The notes under the pieces were generated by a model. The model was given only the letters and a program-made list of their open reading frames with translations. It was not told the origin of the DNA and searched no databases. The translations under genes and the position numbers were made by a program. Below, in pieces: positions 19,152-28,409 of a DNA stretch of 64,000 bases (position 1 is the stretch's first letter; each line of letters opens with the position of its first letter). This stretch comes from Pseudomonadales bacterium (GTDB lineage Bacteria; Pseudomonadota; Gammaproteobacteria; Pseudomonadales; Azotimanducaceae): the NCBI GenBank assembly GCA_016779585.1, contig JADHNI010000003.1, forward strand, positions 1 to 64,000. The letters run 5' to 3'.

Positions 19152-19894
19152 CGGTCACTCACCCAGGTTCGCACCCAGTCTGTATGCTGCTCACGGACCA
19201 GGATTTCATTGCGCAGACGCATAAACCAGACCGTGAAGAAAAAGAGGTAGTAGCCAATCACCATTACAAGCAACGGCAACCACATCTCCACAGGCATGGC
19301 GGGTTTCTCAGTCAATTTGAAGCTGGCGGGCTGGTGTAGCGTATACCACCAGTCGACGGAATACTTGATGATGGGCAGGTTAACGAGGCCAACGACAGAC
19401 AGGATGGCACAGGCTCGACCGGCCTGCTCCCGGCCTTCCATGGCAGATCGAAGCGCCATGACGCCGACATATAAAAAGAAGAGCACCAGTGTAGACGTGA
19501 GACGCGCATCCCACACCCACCAGGTACCCCAGGTGGGTTTACCCCAGATGGCACCGGTCACCAGTGCCAGGAAAGTAATTGAGGCACCCAGCGGTGCTAC
19601 TGCCGCCATCGCCATGTCCGCCAGCTTGATTCGCCAGACAAGGTAAACAATTGCGGCGCCCGCCATCATCATGTATCCGGACTGGGCAAGAATCGCCGCG
19701 GGCACATGGATATACATGATGCGCACACTGTTTCCCTGCTGGTAGTCCGGCGGCACATACAACAGCGCCCAGACAGAACCTCCCACCAGCACACAGGCTG
19801 CCAGCCCAAGTAACCAGGGATGCCAGCTTGAGGTCATTGCGAAAAACGTCCGCGGAGAACCCAGGCGATGGAACCAGTTAAACATGATCGTCAA
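19148..19894 (-). CDS. ccmC: haem exporter protein CcmC
   Basis: A 248-aa, six-helix haem-handling protein that loads haem onto CcmE. It carries the WWD-type motif GTWWVWDARLTSTLVLF (about residues 118-134) and flanking periplasmic histidines (YIHVPAAILAQ and TLHQPAS) that bind haem. The start could be ATG 19894 or 19885 (MFNWFHRLGSP); no strong ribosome site distinguishes them. A 54-base gap to ccmB contains a possible promoter, making ccmC the first gene of an internal unit. Confidence 0.96.
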   Translation of the reverse strand: MTIMFNWFHRLGSPRTFFAMTSSWHPWLLGLAACVLVGGSVWALLYVPPDYQQGNSVRIMYIHVPAAILAQSGYMMMAGAAIVYLVWRIKLADMAMAAVAPLGASITFLALVTGAIWGKPTWGTWWVWDARLTSTLVLFFLYVGVMALRSAMEGREQAGRACAILSVVGLVNLPIIKYSVDWWYTLHQPASFKLTEKPAMPVEMWLPLLVMVIGYYLFFFTVWFMRLRNEILVREQHTDWVRTWVSDR

Positions 19895-19922
19895 TAAAGG
19901 AGATGAAACTCGAAGAAGCGCA

Positions 19923-19928
19923 ATTATA
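19923..19928 (-). promoter_or_regulatory. possible -10 element upstream of ccmC
   Basis: The only real gap in the ccm operon contains TATAAT on the minus strand, 29 bases or more before the ccmC start. No good -35 box is visible 16-18 bases upstream, so this is a weak candidate for an internal promoter. Confidence 0.3.
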
Positions 19929-19948
19929 GCAGAGTGATTCGCGCATCA

Positions 19949-20617
19949 TTATTCGTCGACTGAAAGCTGCAGGGAGGCGCCGGCAGCCAGCGGTGCCAGG
20001 GCCAGGGCCAGCAGCAGCAAAGCCAGCAGCCAGTAGATATAGCCGGTAACATCACTGCCAGATACCGACGCCTGCACCATGGCCGTTGCGAGAATCAACA
20101 CCGGGACATAAAGCGGCAGGATCAGGATAGTGACCAGCAGCCCACCACGGGGTAGCCCGACGGTCAGAGCAGCGCCTATGGACCCAACCAGGCTGAGCGT
20201 TGGTGATACCAGCAGCAGCGACAGGGCCAGAGTCCAGATTCCGTCGACTTCAAGAAACACCACCAGGCCCACCACCGGCATCAACACCACGAGGGGCAAG
20301 CCCGCAATCAGCCAGTGGGCAAACACCTTGGCCAGCGTGAACACCACCAGCGATTGTCCGGACAATACTACCTGCTCCAGGCTGCCATCCTCGTAATCGG
20401 ATCGAAACAGCAGATCCATGGACATCAGCGTCGCGAGCAATGCCGCTACCCAGACAATTCCCGGCGCCACCAGGCTGAGCTGTTCCGGCGAAGGGCCAAT
20501 GCCAAGAGGAAACAGACTGATCACAACGGCAAAGAACACCAGGGGGTTCAAGACTTCCGAAGGCTTGCGAATGTGCACCCTTAGATCGCGTGCCACACTG
20601 GACAGAAAGAAACTCAT
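19949..20617 (-). CDS. ccmB: haem exporter ABC permease CcmB
   Basis: The 222-aa membrane subunit of the CcmAB ABC complex, which releases holo-CcmE. Six hydrophobic segments are seen; FRSDYEDGSLEQVVLSG and the conserved GIVWVAALLATLMSMDLLF stretch are CcmB hallmarks. The ATG overlaps the ccmA end by 4 bases. Confidence 0.95.
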   Translation of the reverse strand: MSFFLSSVARDLRVHIRKPSEVLNPLVFFAVVISLFPLGIGPSPEQLSLVAPGIVWVAALLATLMSMDLLFRSDYEDGSLEQVVLSGQSLVVFTLAKVFAHWLIAGLPLVVLMPVVGLVVFLEVDGIWTLALSLLLVSPTLSLVGSIGAALTVGLPRGGLLVTILILPLYVPVLILATAMVQASVSGSDVTGYIYWLLALLLLALALAPLAAGASLQLSVDE

Positions 20618-21195
20618 CCCAGCGTCACCGAGCTAACGGGCCGGTCTACGGGAACCGGCTGGTGGCTGGACAGGATAATGGCGCCGCCATTATCCAGGTG
20701 TTCGCTCATCCGCCCTGTCAAAAACTCCAGGCCCCTGTTGTCGATTGCACTCAGCGGTTCATCCATCACCCAGCAGTGATTCGGGCAAAGCAGGAACTGC
20801 GCAAGCGCCACCCGCTTCCGCTGGCCTTCTGAAAGCCGAGAACACGGTACGTCGTCATAACCGTCCAGGCGCAGCGAAGAAAGTGACCGCTGAATATCAT
20901 CCGGGTTAAGCAATACCCCCCTTAATCGCGCCAGCCAGGTCACGTTCTCCCGCACAGTGAGAGAAGCTTTCACGCCCGCGCGATGCCCGAGGTAAAGCGG
21001 CGCTTCCTCAAGCTGCCAGTCGATCTCACCCTCGAAGCCGGTGTACAAACCCACCAGGCAACGCAGCAGGGTACTTTTGCCACTGCCATTGGCACCCACC
21101 ACCTGCAGCAGCTCACCCGGGGCCACGGCAAAAGACAGAGACGAAAACAACGGTCTCTGGTCGCGGGTGCACGACAGTTCTTTTACCTGAAGCAT
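20614..21195 (-). CDS. ccmA: haem exporter ATP-binding protein CcmA
   Basis: The 193-aa ATPase of CcmAB. Walker A is GANGSGKSTLLR (near residue 36), the ABC signature is RLSEGQRKRVALAQF and Walker B is CWVMDEPLSAID, with a following switch SSHQPVP in place of the usual H. The start is set at ATG 21195 (MLQVKELSC) because it matches the family N-terminus; a longer frame to 21264 would add 23 residues with no family match. Divergent from rdgC. Confidence 0.95.
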   Translation of the reverse strand: MLQVKELSCTRDQRPLFSSLSFAVAPGELLQVVGANGSGKSTLLRCLVGLYTGFEGEIDWQLEEAPLYLGHRAGVKASLTVRENVTWLARLRGVLLNPDDIQRSLSSLRLDGYDDVPCSRLSEGQRKRVALAQFLLCPNHCWVMDEPLSAIDNRGLEFLTGRMSEHLDNGGAIILSSHQPVPVDRPVSSVTLG

Positions 21196-21216
21196 GATGA
21201 AAGCCAAAAAGACGCG

Positions 21217-21222
21217 ATTATA
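21217..21222 (-). promoter_or_regulatory. possible ccm operon -10 element
   Basis: TATAAT on the minus strand 22 bases before the ccmA start, with TTGTAC 15 bases further upstream as a poor -35. On the opposite strand TACAAT at 21239-21244 lies 9 bases before the rdgC ATG, so the two divergent promoters would overlap and rdgC would be nearly leaderless. Sequence inspection only. Confidence 0.4.
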
Positions 21223-21253
21223 GCAGGCGGGATTCGTGTACAATCGCGCGCCT

Positions 21254-22144
21254 ATGATTTTCAAGAATGCCCATATCTATCGCCTGACAGAATCTTTCAG
21301 CCTGTCGGGAGAACAACTCATCGATCTGCTCGGTGAACACGCTTTCACACCCTGTTCCGGCGCACGGCCTTCATCCTTTGGCTGGGTACCCCCGGTCGCG
21401 GATGGCGAACTTGTCCATGAAGTCTCCGGTTGCTTCCTGCTTTGCGCGAAACGTGAAGACAAGGTGGTGCCTTCCAGTGCACTGGCGGACGTCATGGAAG
21501 AAAAAATCGCCCGCCTGGAGTCCATGGAAGATCGGCCGATTCGTGCCAAGGAAAAACAGCGACTCAAGGAAGACGCCCTGGCGGAAATCCTGCCGCGGGC
21601 GCTACCTAAATCCAAGCAGATATATGGCTACATTAATCACGCTGAAGACCTGCTGGTTATAGACACCGCCTCATCGCCGGAAGCAGAAATGTTCCTGACC
21701 TGCCTGCGGGAAACCCTGGGTTCACTCAAGGTGGTGCCGCCGCAGGTAAAATCCAAACCGACAGACATCTTCACGCACTGGCTGCGCAACCGGAAACTGC
21801 CGGACAACTTCTCTTTCGGTGACCAGTGTGACCTGATGGACCCGGAGGACAACAGCGCGGTCAGCTGTCGCCGCCAGGACCTTAACACCAGCGAGGTCAG
21901 GGTCCACCTGGACGCCGGCAAAATCTGTTCCAGGATTTCCGTCGTCTGGCATGGTGACCTGAAAGTCACGATAGACAAGGACCTGGTCCTACGCCAGCTC
22001 AAGGTTATGTCCAGTGATGACCTGACCGAGGAAGACATTGACCCCATCGCACAACTGGACGCGGCTTTTGTGAACATGTCCCTGGAACTCTCGCGCTTCC
22101 TTCCCGAACTGTTCAGCGCCATGGGCGGCGAGACTCGCGAATAA
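21254..22144 (+). CDS. rdgC: recombination-associated protein RdgC
   Basis: RdgC is a ring-shaped nucleoid-associated DNA-binding protein that modulates RecA; it is confined mainly to beta- and gammaproteobacteria. The 296-aa product starts MIFKNAHIYRLTESFSL and has GARPSSFGWVPPV, KEKQRLKEDALAEILPRALPK and the C-terminal DLTEEDIDPIAQLDAAFVNMS region, all conserved in RdgC. A six-codon longer frame from GTG 21236 is rejected since ATG 21254 matches the family start. Begins a three-gene run with the SDR and GST genes. Confidence 0.95.
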   Translation: MIFKNAHIYRLTESFSLSGEQLIDLLGEHAFTPCSGARPSSFGWVPPVADGELVHEVSGCFLLCAKREDKVVPSSALADVMEEKIARLESMEDRPIRAKEKQRLKEDALAEILPRALPKSKQIYGYINHAEDLLVIDTASSPEAEMFLTCLRETLGSLKVVPPQVKSKPTDIFTHWLRNRKLPDNFSFGDQCDLMDPEDNSAVSCRRQDLNTSEVRVHLDAGKICSRISVVWHGDLKVTIDKDLVLRQLKVMSSDDLTEEDIDPIAQLDAAFVNMSLELSRFLPELFSAMGGETRE

Positions 22145-22145
22145 G

Positions 22146-22988
22146 ATGCCGGTTACAAGTTTCAACGGGAAGGTAGCGGCGATCACCGGCGCCGGCTCGG
22201 GCATGGGCCAGTGGCTCGCCATCCTTTTATCCAGGGCTGGGTGTCATGTCGCAATCTCCGACGTTAACCAGACGACCCTTGATGAGACGATGAAACTGCT
22301 TGATTCATCAGTCAATGCAACTTCACATGTCGTTGACGTTGCCGACAGAAGTGCCATGGAAGCCTTCGCGGCTGAGGTCAATGAAAAACATGGCGGCATC
22401 AACATGATTTTCAACAATGCCGGCGTTTCGGTCACGGGCCTTGCCGAGCAGATGCCCTACGAAGACATCGAGTGGTTGATGAACATTAACTTCTGGGGCG
22501 TCATACACGGCTGCAAGTCGTTCCTGCCGTTCCTGCGGGAAGCTAAAGAAGCTGCCATCGTTAACACATCATCGATCTTCGGTACCATCGCTGTACCCAG
22601 CCAGTCCGCCTACAATGCCTCAAAGTTTGCAGTGAAAGGTTATACCTTCGCGCTGCGCACCGAACTGGCAGACAGCCACATCGGCGTCAGCTGTGTTCAG
22701 CCGGGTGGCGTCAAAACCAACATCGTCGCATCATCGCGTTTCATTCCGATAGATAACCAATCGGAAACCAAGGAAGAGCTGACGGAAATGTTTGAACGCA
22801 TGGCGGGCAAAAGCGCTGAAGAAGCCGCGCAGATCATCCTTGACGGCGTGCTCAGGAACAAAGCACGTATTCTGGTAGGCAAAGATGCGCGAGTTATGGC
22901 CTGGGTCGAGAAATGGTTTCCAACCGGCTACCTTCGCCTGATGCAGGCGCTGAGAAATCGAAGGCAATTACAGGAGAGTACTAAATGA
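22146..22988 (+). CDS. short-chain dehydrogenase/reductase
   Basis: A 280-aa classical SDR. The nucleotide motif TGAGSGMG is at residues 14-21, the NNAG motif at about 88-91, catalytic Ser in VNTSSIFG near 140 and Y-N-A-S-K near 153-157, followed by QPGGVKTNI. The extended C-terminus with VGKDARVMAWVEKWFPTGY is typical of SDRs acting on fatty or aromatic alcohols; the substrate is unknown. Starts one base after the rdgC stop and overlaps the GST gene by 4 bases. Confidence 0.9.
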   Translation: MPVTSFNGKVAAITGAGSGMGQWLAILLSRAGCHVAISDVNQTTLDETMKLLDSSVNATSHVVDVADRSAMEAFAAEVNEKHGGINMIFNNAGVSVTGLAEQMPYEDIEWLMNINFWGVIHGCKSFLPFLREAKEAAIVNTSSIFGTIAVPSQSAYNASKFAVKGYTFALRTELADSHIGVSCVQPGGVKTNIVASSRFIPIDNQSETKEELTEMFERMAGKSAEEAAQIILDGVLRNKARILVGKDARVMAWVEKWFPTGYLRLMQALRNRRQLQESTK

Positions 22989-23644
22989 TCAAAGTCTATG
23001 GTGTTCACGGCTCCCCTTTTGTAAGAAAGGTTTTCATCGCACTCGATATCAAGGGTGTAGCTTACGAAATTGTCCGGCAGATGCCATTTTCGGGCGATGA
23101 GGAGTACAAGAAGATCAACCCTCTGGCCAAGGTGCCAACCCTGGTTGACGGCGACCTGACCATTGGCGATTCGAAGGTCATCTGCCGGTACATTGACAAT
23201 GCCTATCCCGACCCTGCCCTCTACCCGGCAGACGCCGCCGACAAAGCCCGGGCCGACTGGTTCGAGGAACTGGGCGGCACCTATGTGACAGAACTGGCAA
23301 CAGGCATTTTCTTCCAGCGGTTCATGCGCCCTTTTGCGTTCAAACAGGAACCGGATGAAAAACTGGTCGCTGACATTATCGACAACAAATTGCCGCCAAT
23401 CCTGGATTACCTGGAAGGTGAGATCCCTGCCAATGGTTTTATCTTCGGGGAGTTCACGCTGGCCGACCTCAGTATTGTCAGCCCCTTTATCAATGCCTCT
23501 TACGCGAACTACACCGTAGACAGCTCAAAGTGGCCTAACCTTGCTGGATTGATTGACCGTGTGAAGGCCATCCCCCAGGTCGCAACCATTCTCGCGAAGG
23601 AAGCCGAAACCATGGGACTGAAAACCAACTCAGCGACGAGCTAG
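22985..23644 (+). CDS. glutathione S-transferase family protein
   Basis: A 219-aa cytosolic GST. The thioredoxin-like N-domain begins IKVYGVHGSPFVRKVFIALD, with Ser/Pro near the usual catalytic position, then NPLAKVPTLVDGDLTIGDSKVI (cis-Pro and the glutathione-binding D/E-S). The all-helical C-domain carries the GEFTLADLSI N-capping motif. Physiological substrate unknown. Translationally coupled to the SDR upstream by ATGA; its end overlaps the convergent sulfatase by 15 bases. Confidence 0.9.
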   Translation: MIKVYGVHGSPFVRKVFIALDIKGVAYEIVRQMPFSGDEEYKKINPLAKVPTLVDGDLTIGDSKVICRYIDNAYPDPALYPADAADKARADWFEELGGTYVTELATGIFFQRFMRPFAFKQEPDEKLVADIIDNKLPPILDYLEGEIPANGFIFGEFTLADLSIVSPFINASYANYTVDSSKWPNLAGLIDRVKAIPQVATILAKEAETMGLKTNSATS

Positions 23645-25399
23645 CGCGTAGGTCACAAACGGGATCAGCAACAACACCATCAGGATAAAGACCAGAATAC
23701 CGGGGCCAATTCGGTCCCGCGCCATATTGATCACAAGCTGCAACTGCTGGTTGTATCCCTGCGGAATGGGTAACACCTTGTTTTCACGTTCGTACTTTGC
23801 GTAGGCTTCCCGCATGGCCTGGAATCGCTCCGGCATCTCGCCGCTCAGGTCATTGACTTCGCCCGGGTCGCTAACAATATTGTAAAGTCGCCACTGACCA
23901 TCACCCAGAGGTGCCAGGTTTCTGACAATCTTGTAATCCCCCTGGAACAGGGCCGCATGACCCGTCAGTTCGTATCCAACAGATTCATCTTCACCATAAA
24001 CACGGTCTGTTTCGCCTCGCAGCAACGGACCCAGGTCTTTCCCCGTGATGGGCAATACCGGTTTACCCGCATAACGGCCCGCCGGCGGCGCAACATCAGC
24101 AAACGCCAGGATCGTCGCAGCAATATCTGTTGCCCAGGCAAACGCTGCGCTCTGGCGAGGCACATTGGCCAGAGGTTGCCCTGCGATAATCAGGGGAACT
24201 CTCATGCCACCCTCGCCTGCGTAAAACTTATAGTAGGCCAGCGGGCTGACGGCAGCGCTGGTAAAGCCCGGATTAATGGTGTTGTAGCTTCCCTTAAGCC
24301 CCAGTGTTTCATAATCTGTACGATAACCAAGACGCCCGGTCACACTTCGGCTGGCAAAACTATCGGGATCATGTGCGCCACTGCCTTCTGCACCATTATC
24401 CGACGTGAAAACAAAGATGGTGTTCTCAAGCACACCCTGGGCATCCAGGTATTCGACCAGCCGCCCGATGTTTGCATCCATCGCTTCAATCATCGCCGCA
24501 TAAACGGCCATGCGCTTGGATTCATAGCGCTGCCGGTCCTCGGACAGCGCTTCCCAGTCCTGGGTCGACGCCATCCTCGTCATGGGTACACTTTCAGGCA
24601 ACATACCTGCGCCTATTGCGCCTTCGAGTCGACGGGCACGAAGCTCATCCCAGCCGGCGTCATAAACACCCATGTACTTAACGATATATTCCTGTGGCGC
24701 CTGAACAGGTATATGTACGGCCTGGAACGGCACGTAGGCAAAAAATGGCTTACCGTCCTCGAGATTACTGCCGATGAACTCAATCATCTTATCGATGAGG
24801 AACCGCGATGAGTAAAAGTCCTCCGGCAGGTTGTAGGGCTCACCATCGGCATACCAGTTCGCATCATCGTAAATGGGTAGATAGGAACGCTGCTCCCAGT
24901 TGTCCGCACCCGAATCCATTAATGCGACAGTGCGTTCGAAGCCACGCTGGCTTGGAAGTTTTCCAGGAGTTGCGCCAAGGTGCCACTTACCAGTCATATA
25001 GGTGTGATAGCCAGCGCCTTCCAGTATCGTGGCAATCGTCACGACGTTATCGCCCAGCACACCCTGGTAGTTGTCATGCACAGTCTGTTCCGGCGCCAGC
25101 ATTTCAGGAATATTCGGCACACCGGCAAGATGGCTGCTGACACCGGTGAGCAGCATGGCCCTGGACGGCGCGCAATTCGCGGCTGTGTGAAAATTCGTAA
25201 AACGGATGCCTGCTTCGGCGAGCGCTGACAGTGTTGGTGTATGAACTTCACTGCCGTAAGGCGCGATATCGGTATAACCCAGGTCGTCAGCCAGCAGAAA
25301 CACAATATTGGGACGCGAGTTTTCTGCCGCCACCGAGGCCTGCCCCAGAGACAGGAGAGCCAGGAAGAAAAACGTTTTCACAGAACCCATCGGTGTCAT
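23630..25399 (-). CDS. exported sulfatase with C-terminal membrane anchor
   Basis: A 589-aa alkaline-phosphatase-superfamily sulfatase. After a signal peptide (KTFFFLALLSLGQASVA) come PNIVFLLADDLGYTD with metal-ligand Asps, NCAPSRAMLLTG with C76-A-P-S-R80, the Cys-type site oxidised to formylglycine, TGKWHLG, and FVFTSDNGAEGSG. Unusually the protein ends in a hydrophobic helix (GILVFILMVLLLIPFVTYAL) capped by ARR, which would tether it to the inner membrane facing the periplasm. The start at 25399 is supported by an AAGGG site and avoids overlap with the gene upstream, whose stop lies one base before. No sulfatase-activating enzyme is encoded in the window. Confidence 0.9.
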   Translation of the reverse strand: MTPMGSVKTFFFLALLSLGQASVAAENSRPNIVFLLADDLGYTDIAPYGSEVHTPTLSALAEAGIRFTNFHTAANCAPSRAMLLTGVSSHLAGVPNIPEMLAPEQTVHDNYQGVLGDNVVTIATILEGAGYHTYMTGKWHLGATPGKLPSQRGFERTVALMDSGADNWEQRSYLPIYDDANWYADGEPYNLPEDFYSSRFLIDKMIEFIGSNLEDGKPFFAYVPFQAVHIPVQAPQEYIVKYMGVYDAGWDELRARRLEGAIGAGMLPESVPMTRMASTQDWEALSEDRQRYESKRMAVYAAMIEAMDANIGRLVEYLDAQGVLENTIFVFTSDNGAEGSGAHDPDSFASRSVTGRLGYRTDYETLGLKGSYNTINPGFTSAAVSPLAYYKFYAGEGGMRVPLIIAGQPLANVPRQSAAFAWATDIAATILAFADVAPPAGRYAGKPVLPITGKDLGPLLRGETDRVYGEDESVGYELTGHAALFQGDYKIVRNLAPLGDGQWRLYNIVSDPGEVNDLSGEMPERFQAMREAYAKYERENKVLPIPQGYNQQLQLVINMARDRIGPGILVFILMVLLLIPFVTYALARR

Positions 25400-25400
25400 T

Positions 25401-25790
25401 TCATGACCCTTTTGGCAGAACCCTGGACGCAGCAAGCAGTAACAGCGCTACCACCACTTCAAATACGATGAGGCCGATCGCAAAGGAAGCGCCATGCACG
25501 ACCCAGGCGATGAGCCTTCCAGTTGCGGCTATCGAGAGGAGCATCACAGGTGGGTAATACCAGGTTCGGTTTCCAGTCACCAGGGCCGCAAAAATACTGA
25601 GACCCGCGACCAGGAAGAAGCCTGCCAGATCGCCGATCTGGCTGCTCAGGCCAAGTCCCGTTTCCAGGGTTAATCCCAGTTGTGGTGCGACTCCGGCTGG
25701 ATCAACCAGCCACCTCAGCCCCATGGATATAAACAGCAAACCGGGAAGGGCGACAATAACTGTCAAAACACGTTTTCCCCATAGATACAT
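25401..25790 (-). CDS. four-helix membrane protein (DUF4345-like)
   Basis: A 129-aa protein with four hydrophobic segments (about 8-28, 50-70, 78-96 and 103-123), a short N-terminus (MYLWGKRVLTVI) and a basic end. The topology and the LVDPAGVAPQLGL element after the first helix resemble DUF4345 proteins; I offer this as a resemblance only. It lies one base upstream of the sulfatase and is probably cotranscribed with it. Confidence 0.6.
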   Translation of the reverse strand: MYLWGKRVLTVIVALPGLLFISMGLRWLVDPAGVAPQLGLTLETGLGLSSQIGDLAGFFLVAGLSIFAALVTGNRTWYYPPVMLLSIAATGRLIAWVVHGASFAIGLIVFEVVVALLLLAASRVLPKGS

Positions 25791-25986
25791 TATTTCCTCC
25801 TGTTCTCAGCGAGCCTGCAAACCGGCTCTGGTCTTCCGCGGTCTGGCGCAGTCCATTTTCATCAATGTACCGATTAACAGGGTCCGGGTTTGCTCATTTG
25901 TGGTTTCTCTCTTTCTTCAACATTCAATGTACTTGTTTAATTTAATGTGATCAATTATTTTGCCTTCAGACTCAGGAGATCTGTCC

Positions 25987-26301
25987 ATGACTCATTCAAA
26001 ACACCACTGGCGCAAGTATCTGGCCACCGCCGTGCTGCTAGCGACTTCGTCATCTTTGCTGGCCCAGGAAGCTGACGTGCTGACGATCGTTAAAACCAAT
26101 TTCGAGGCGGCCGATGCTGACGGTAACGGAAGCCTGGATTCAATCGAGTTTCCATCACTGATTAATGCCAATGCCGAAAACCAGATTGGTCGCGCAGCGA
26201 TGGTGAAACGCTTCGGTGCCTACGACAGGGCATTTAGCACAGCTGACAGGGATGGAGACGGAAAAGTCGCCTGGTCTGAAATACTGGCCGCCCGGGAATA
26301 G
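25987..26301 (+). CDS. exported EF-hand calcium-binding protein
   Basis: A 104-aa protein with a signal peptide (HHWRKYLATAVLLATSSSLLAQ) and two EF-hand loops: DADGNGSLDSIE and DRDGDGKVAWSE, each with the D-x-D-G-D/N-G-x pattern and the closing Glu. Likely periplasmic and calcium-binding; partner unknown. The start at 25987 (MTHSKHH) is preferred since an AGGAG site lies 8 bases before it. It leads a same-strand run with the GST, enoyl-CoA hydratase, DUF1330 and sulfatase genes. Confidence 0.85.
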   Translation: MTHSKHHWRKYLATAVLLATSSSLLAQEADVLTIVKTNFEAADADGNGSLDSIEFPSLINANAENQIGRAAMVKRFGAYDRAFSTADRDGDGKVAWSEILAARE

Positions 26302-26310
26302 CTGGCAGTG

Positions 26311-27093
26311 ATGATCAGGATATTTTCCTACCTGCCAAATCCAAGAGTATGGAAAGCCCTGATCGCAGCGGAACTCTGCGGCGTTGACGTCGAGGTCATA
26401 GGCGACAAACCAGGAGCCCTGGCTTCCTGGCTCTGGGATTTCGATGCAAGACCGCTCGAAGAACACGAACGGACAGAGGATAGCCCATTCGCAAGGACCA
26501 GCCGGCGGGGCTTCAGCGGCACCCTCTACAAGACTGACGAGTTCATAAAAGCCCAGCCATTTGGCACCGTGCCGGCAGCATTCAGCAGTGACGGTTCCAT
26601 TGGCATCTTCGAATCCAACAGCATCCTGCGCGCTGTTGTTCGAGCTTCTGATACTGATCATGGCCTGTACGGCAGGGAACATTTTGTAGCCTCGCGAATC
26701 GACAGCTTCCTCGACGCCACACTGGTATTTGCACGCGAGGCCCAGGTTTACCTGCTGGCTGCTGCAGAGATGACTGATGAAACTTATGTTCGTATGTCGG
26801 CTGCTTTCGAGTTTTACCTGAACGGTATCGAACAGGCTCTTTCAGAAAACAGCCATATTGCCTGCGATGAACTGACGATCGCGGATATCGCCCTCAGCTG
26901 TGATGTTGCCCAGTTCCTGCGCGAGAGATTGATGGCTGACCGCCTCGCGAAGAATGATTTCGAGCCCATCAGCCGCAATTTGGAAACTGACTACCCGCGG
27001 GTCACTGGATATCTAAGAAGGCTCGCAGGCAGCCCGGTTTTTAAGAAGTATCTAGCAGAGACCATCGCCCAGACACTGCCCGAAGGGCCTTAA
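26311..27093 (+). CDS. glutathione S-transferase-like protein
   Basis: A 260-aa GST-fold protein: N-terminal thioredoxin-like part MIRIFSYLPNPRVWKALIAA, a long insert (residues about 35-75), the substitute NSILR for the ES glutathione motif, and an all-helical C-domain with CDELTIADIALSCDVAQFL. The N-terminal residue set and KAQPFGTVPAAF resemble eEF1B-gamma-type or GST-like proteins. The start at ATG 26311 is used rather than the GTG one codon earlier. Begins 9 bases after the EF-hand gene. Confidence 0.8.
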   Translation: MIRIFSYLPNPRVWKALIAAELCGVDVEVIGDKPGALASWLWDFDARPLEEHERTEDSPFARTSRRGFSGTLYKTDEFIKAQPFGTVPAAFSSDGSIGIFESNSILRAVVRASDTDHGLYGREHFVASRIDSFLDATLVFAREAQVYLLAAAEMTDETYVRMSAAFEFYLNGIEQALSENSHIACDELTIADIALSCDVAQFLRERLMADRLAKNDFEPISRNLETDYPRVTGYLRRLAGSPVFKKYLAETIAQTLPEGP

Positions 27094-27102
27094 GGAGGAC
27101 AC

Positions 27103-27891
27103 ATGTCTGATCCCTATCTTTACTCCGTCACCAACCACGTGGCGACCTTCAGTATCAACGATGCGCCCTGGAACCTGTTGAGCGTTGAGTATGTTGATCA
27201 ACTCGAAACACAGCTTCCGGAGGTGCTGGCGGACGACTCTATCCGTGCCATGGTCTTTACCGGGGAAGGCCTGGATCATTTTTCTGCCGGCATGAACCTC
27301 AAACAGATCCCCGAAGGCATCAAGAAAGCCGGTAGCCCCGAAGCCTTTTTTGGCCAGCGCCATCGAGTCCTGGACATGATTGAAAACGGCGGCACACCAG
27401 CAATCGCAACCCTGTTTGGTTACTGCCTTGGCGGTGGGCTGGAGCTGCCGCTGGCCTGTCATTTCAGGCTCGCGGCTGACAAAGGTGCAAAGATCGGTTT
27501 GCCTGAAATGGACCTGGGCAGCGTTCCTGCATGGGGCGGTTCCGCTCGATTGCCACGAGCGGTTGGTCGCACTTATGCGCTCGACATGATACTGCGAGGA
27601 CGCAGCATAGATGGTGCAGAGGCCCACAGGATTGGCCTCGTCACAGAACTGGTACCTGTGGAAGGTCTCAAGGAACGTGCCCAGGCACTGGGTGAGCAAC
27701 TCGCGTCCCAGCCTCGCCAGGCCGTGAGATCCATGCTCGAGGTTATCGTCGGACACGAAACCAAAACCCTGGAAGAATCCATGGCCGATGAAAGAGCTGC
27801 AGTTGCGGCGAATCGTGGAACACCAGATTCCATGGAGGGCATGCGCGCCTTCATGGAGAAACGAAAGCCGGTGTTTAACCAGGGCTCCTAA
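27103..27891 (+). CDS. enoyl-CoA hydratase/isomerase family protein
   Basis: A 262-aa crotonase-fold protein. The oxyanion-hole region is FSAGMNLKQIP; GYCLGGGLELPLACH holds one active-site Glu and LPEMDLGSVPAWGGSARLPR holds the second, so both catalytic glutamates of true hydratases appear present. A strong AAGGAGG site precedes the ATG. Its product should act in fatty-acid or aromatic CoA thioester breakdown; the neighbouring GST, DUF1330 and sulfatase genes suggest a catabolic cluster but no substrate can be read. Confidence 0.88.
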   Translation: MSDPYLYSVTNHVATFSINDAPWNLLSVEYVDQLETQLPEVLADDSIRAMVFTGEGLDHFSAGMNLKQIPEGIKKAGSPEAFFGQRHRVLDMIENGGTPAIATLFGYCLGGGLELPLACHFRLAADKGAKIGLPEMDLGSVPAWGGSARLPRAVGRTYALDMILRGRSIDGAEAHRIGLVTELVPVEGLKERAQALGEQLASQPRQAVRSMLEVIVGHETKTLEESMADERAAVAANRGTPDSMEGMRAFMEKRKPVFNQGS

Positions 27892-27968
27892 ACCCGGGAG
27901 CTGCTATTTTAATGATAGCCATTAGCTCATAATCTATTTCCAAAAAAAAAACAAGGTCGGAGAACCAG

Positions 27969-28409
27969 ATGAAAGTCGTTAACAAGGTGGTGCCCAATGA
28001 GGAGCAACTGAAAGGATTTCTGGAGTCCAGTCATGATGGCCCCATCTACATGCTAAATCTGCTGAAGTACAAGGAAAAAGCCGAGTACGAGGATGGCAGG
28101 GAAACTCAACTTACCGGCGCTGAGGCTTACGCGATCTATGGCGCAGAAGTTGTTGGACACCTTGCGAAAGTTGGTGGTGCTCCAATGTTCTCAGCGAAAG
28201 TTGAACGCCTCATGCTGGGAGAAGTAGAAGAACTCTGGGACTCTGCCGCCATCGCTATGTATCCGAACCGCAAGGCAATGATGGACATGATGAGCTCACC
28301 GGACTACCAGGCCTCTGCAGTGCACCGCGCAGCAGGGTTGGCGGGCCAGCTCAACATTGAGCTTGTTGAACCCATGGGCGCCTGGCTCATGCAACAGGAG
28401 TCAAAGTAG
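27969..28409 (+). CDS. DUF1330-like protein
   Basis: A 146-aa protein with the ferredoxin-like alpha/beta pattern of DUF1330: PIYMLNLLKYKEKAEYEDGRET, then AYAIYGAEVVGHLAKVGG and a second strand-helix unit ending IAMYPNRKAMMDMMSSPDYQ. Related dimeric proteins are found in aromatic and terpenoid catabolism clusters, though their activity is mostly unknown. Preceded by a GGAG site. The 77-base gap before it contains an A-tract and a short palindrome. Confidence 0.8.
   Translation: MKVVNKVVPNEEQLKGFLESSHDGPIYMLNLLKYKEKAEYEDGRETQLTGAEAYAIYGAEVVGHLAKVGGAPMFSAKVERLMLGEVEELWDSAAIAMYPNRKAMMDMMSSPDYQASAVHRAAGLAGQLNIELVEPMGAWLMQQESK

Noticed and set aside
23957..24811. 284-codon plus-strand frame inside the sulfatase gene
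   Set aside because: Antisense shadow of the conserved sulfatase domain.
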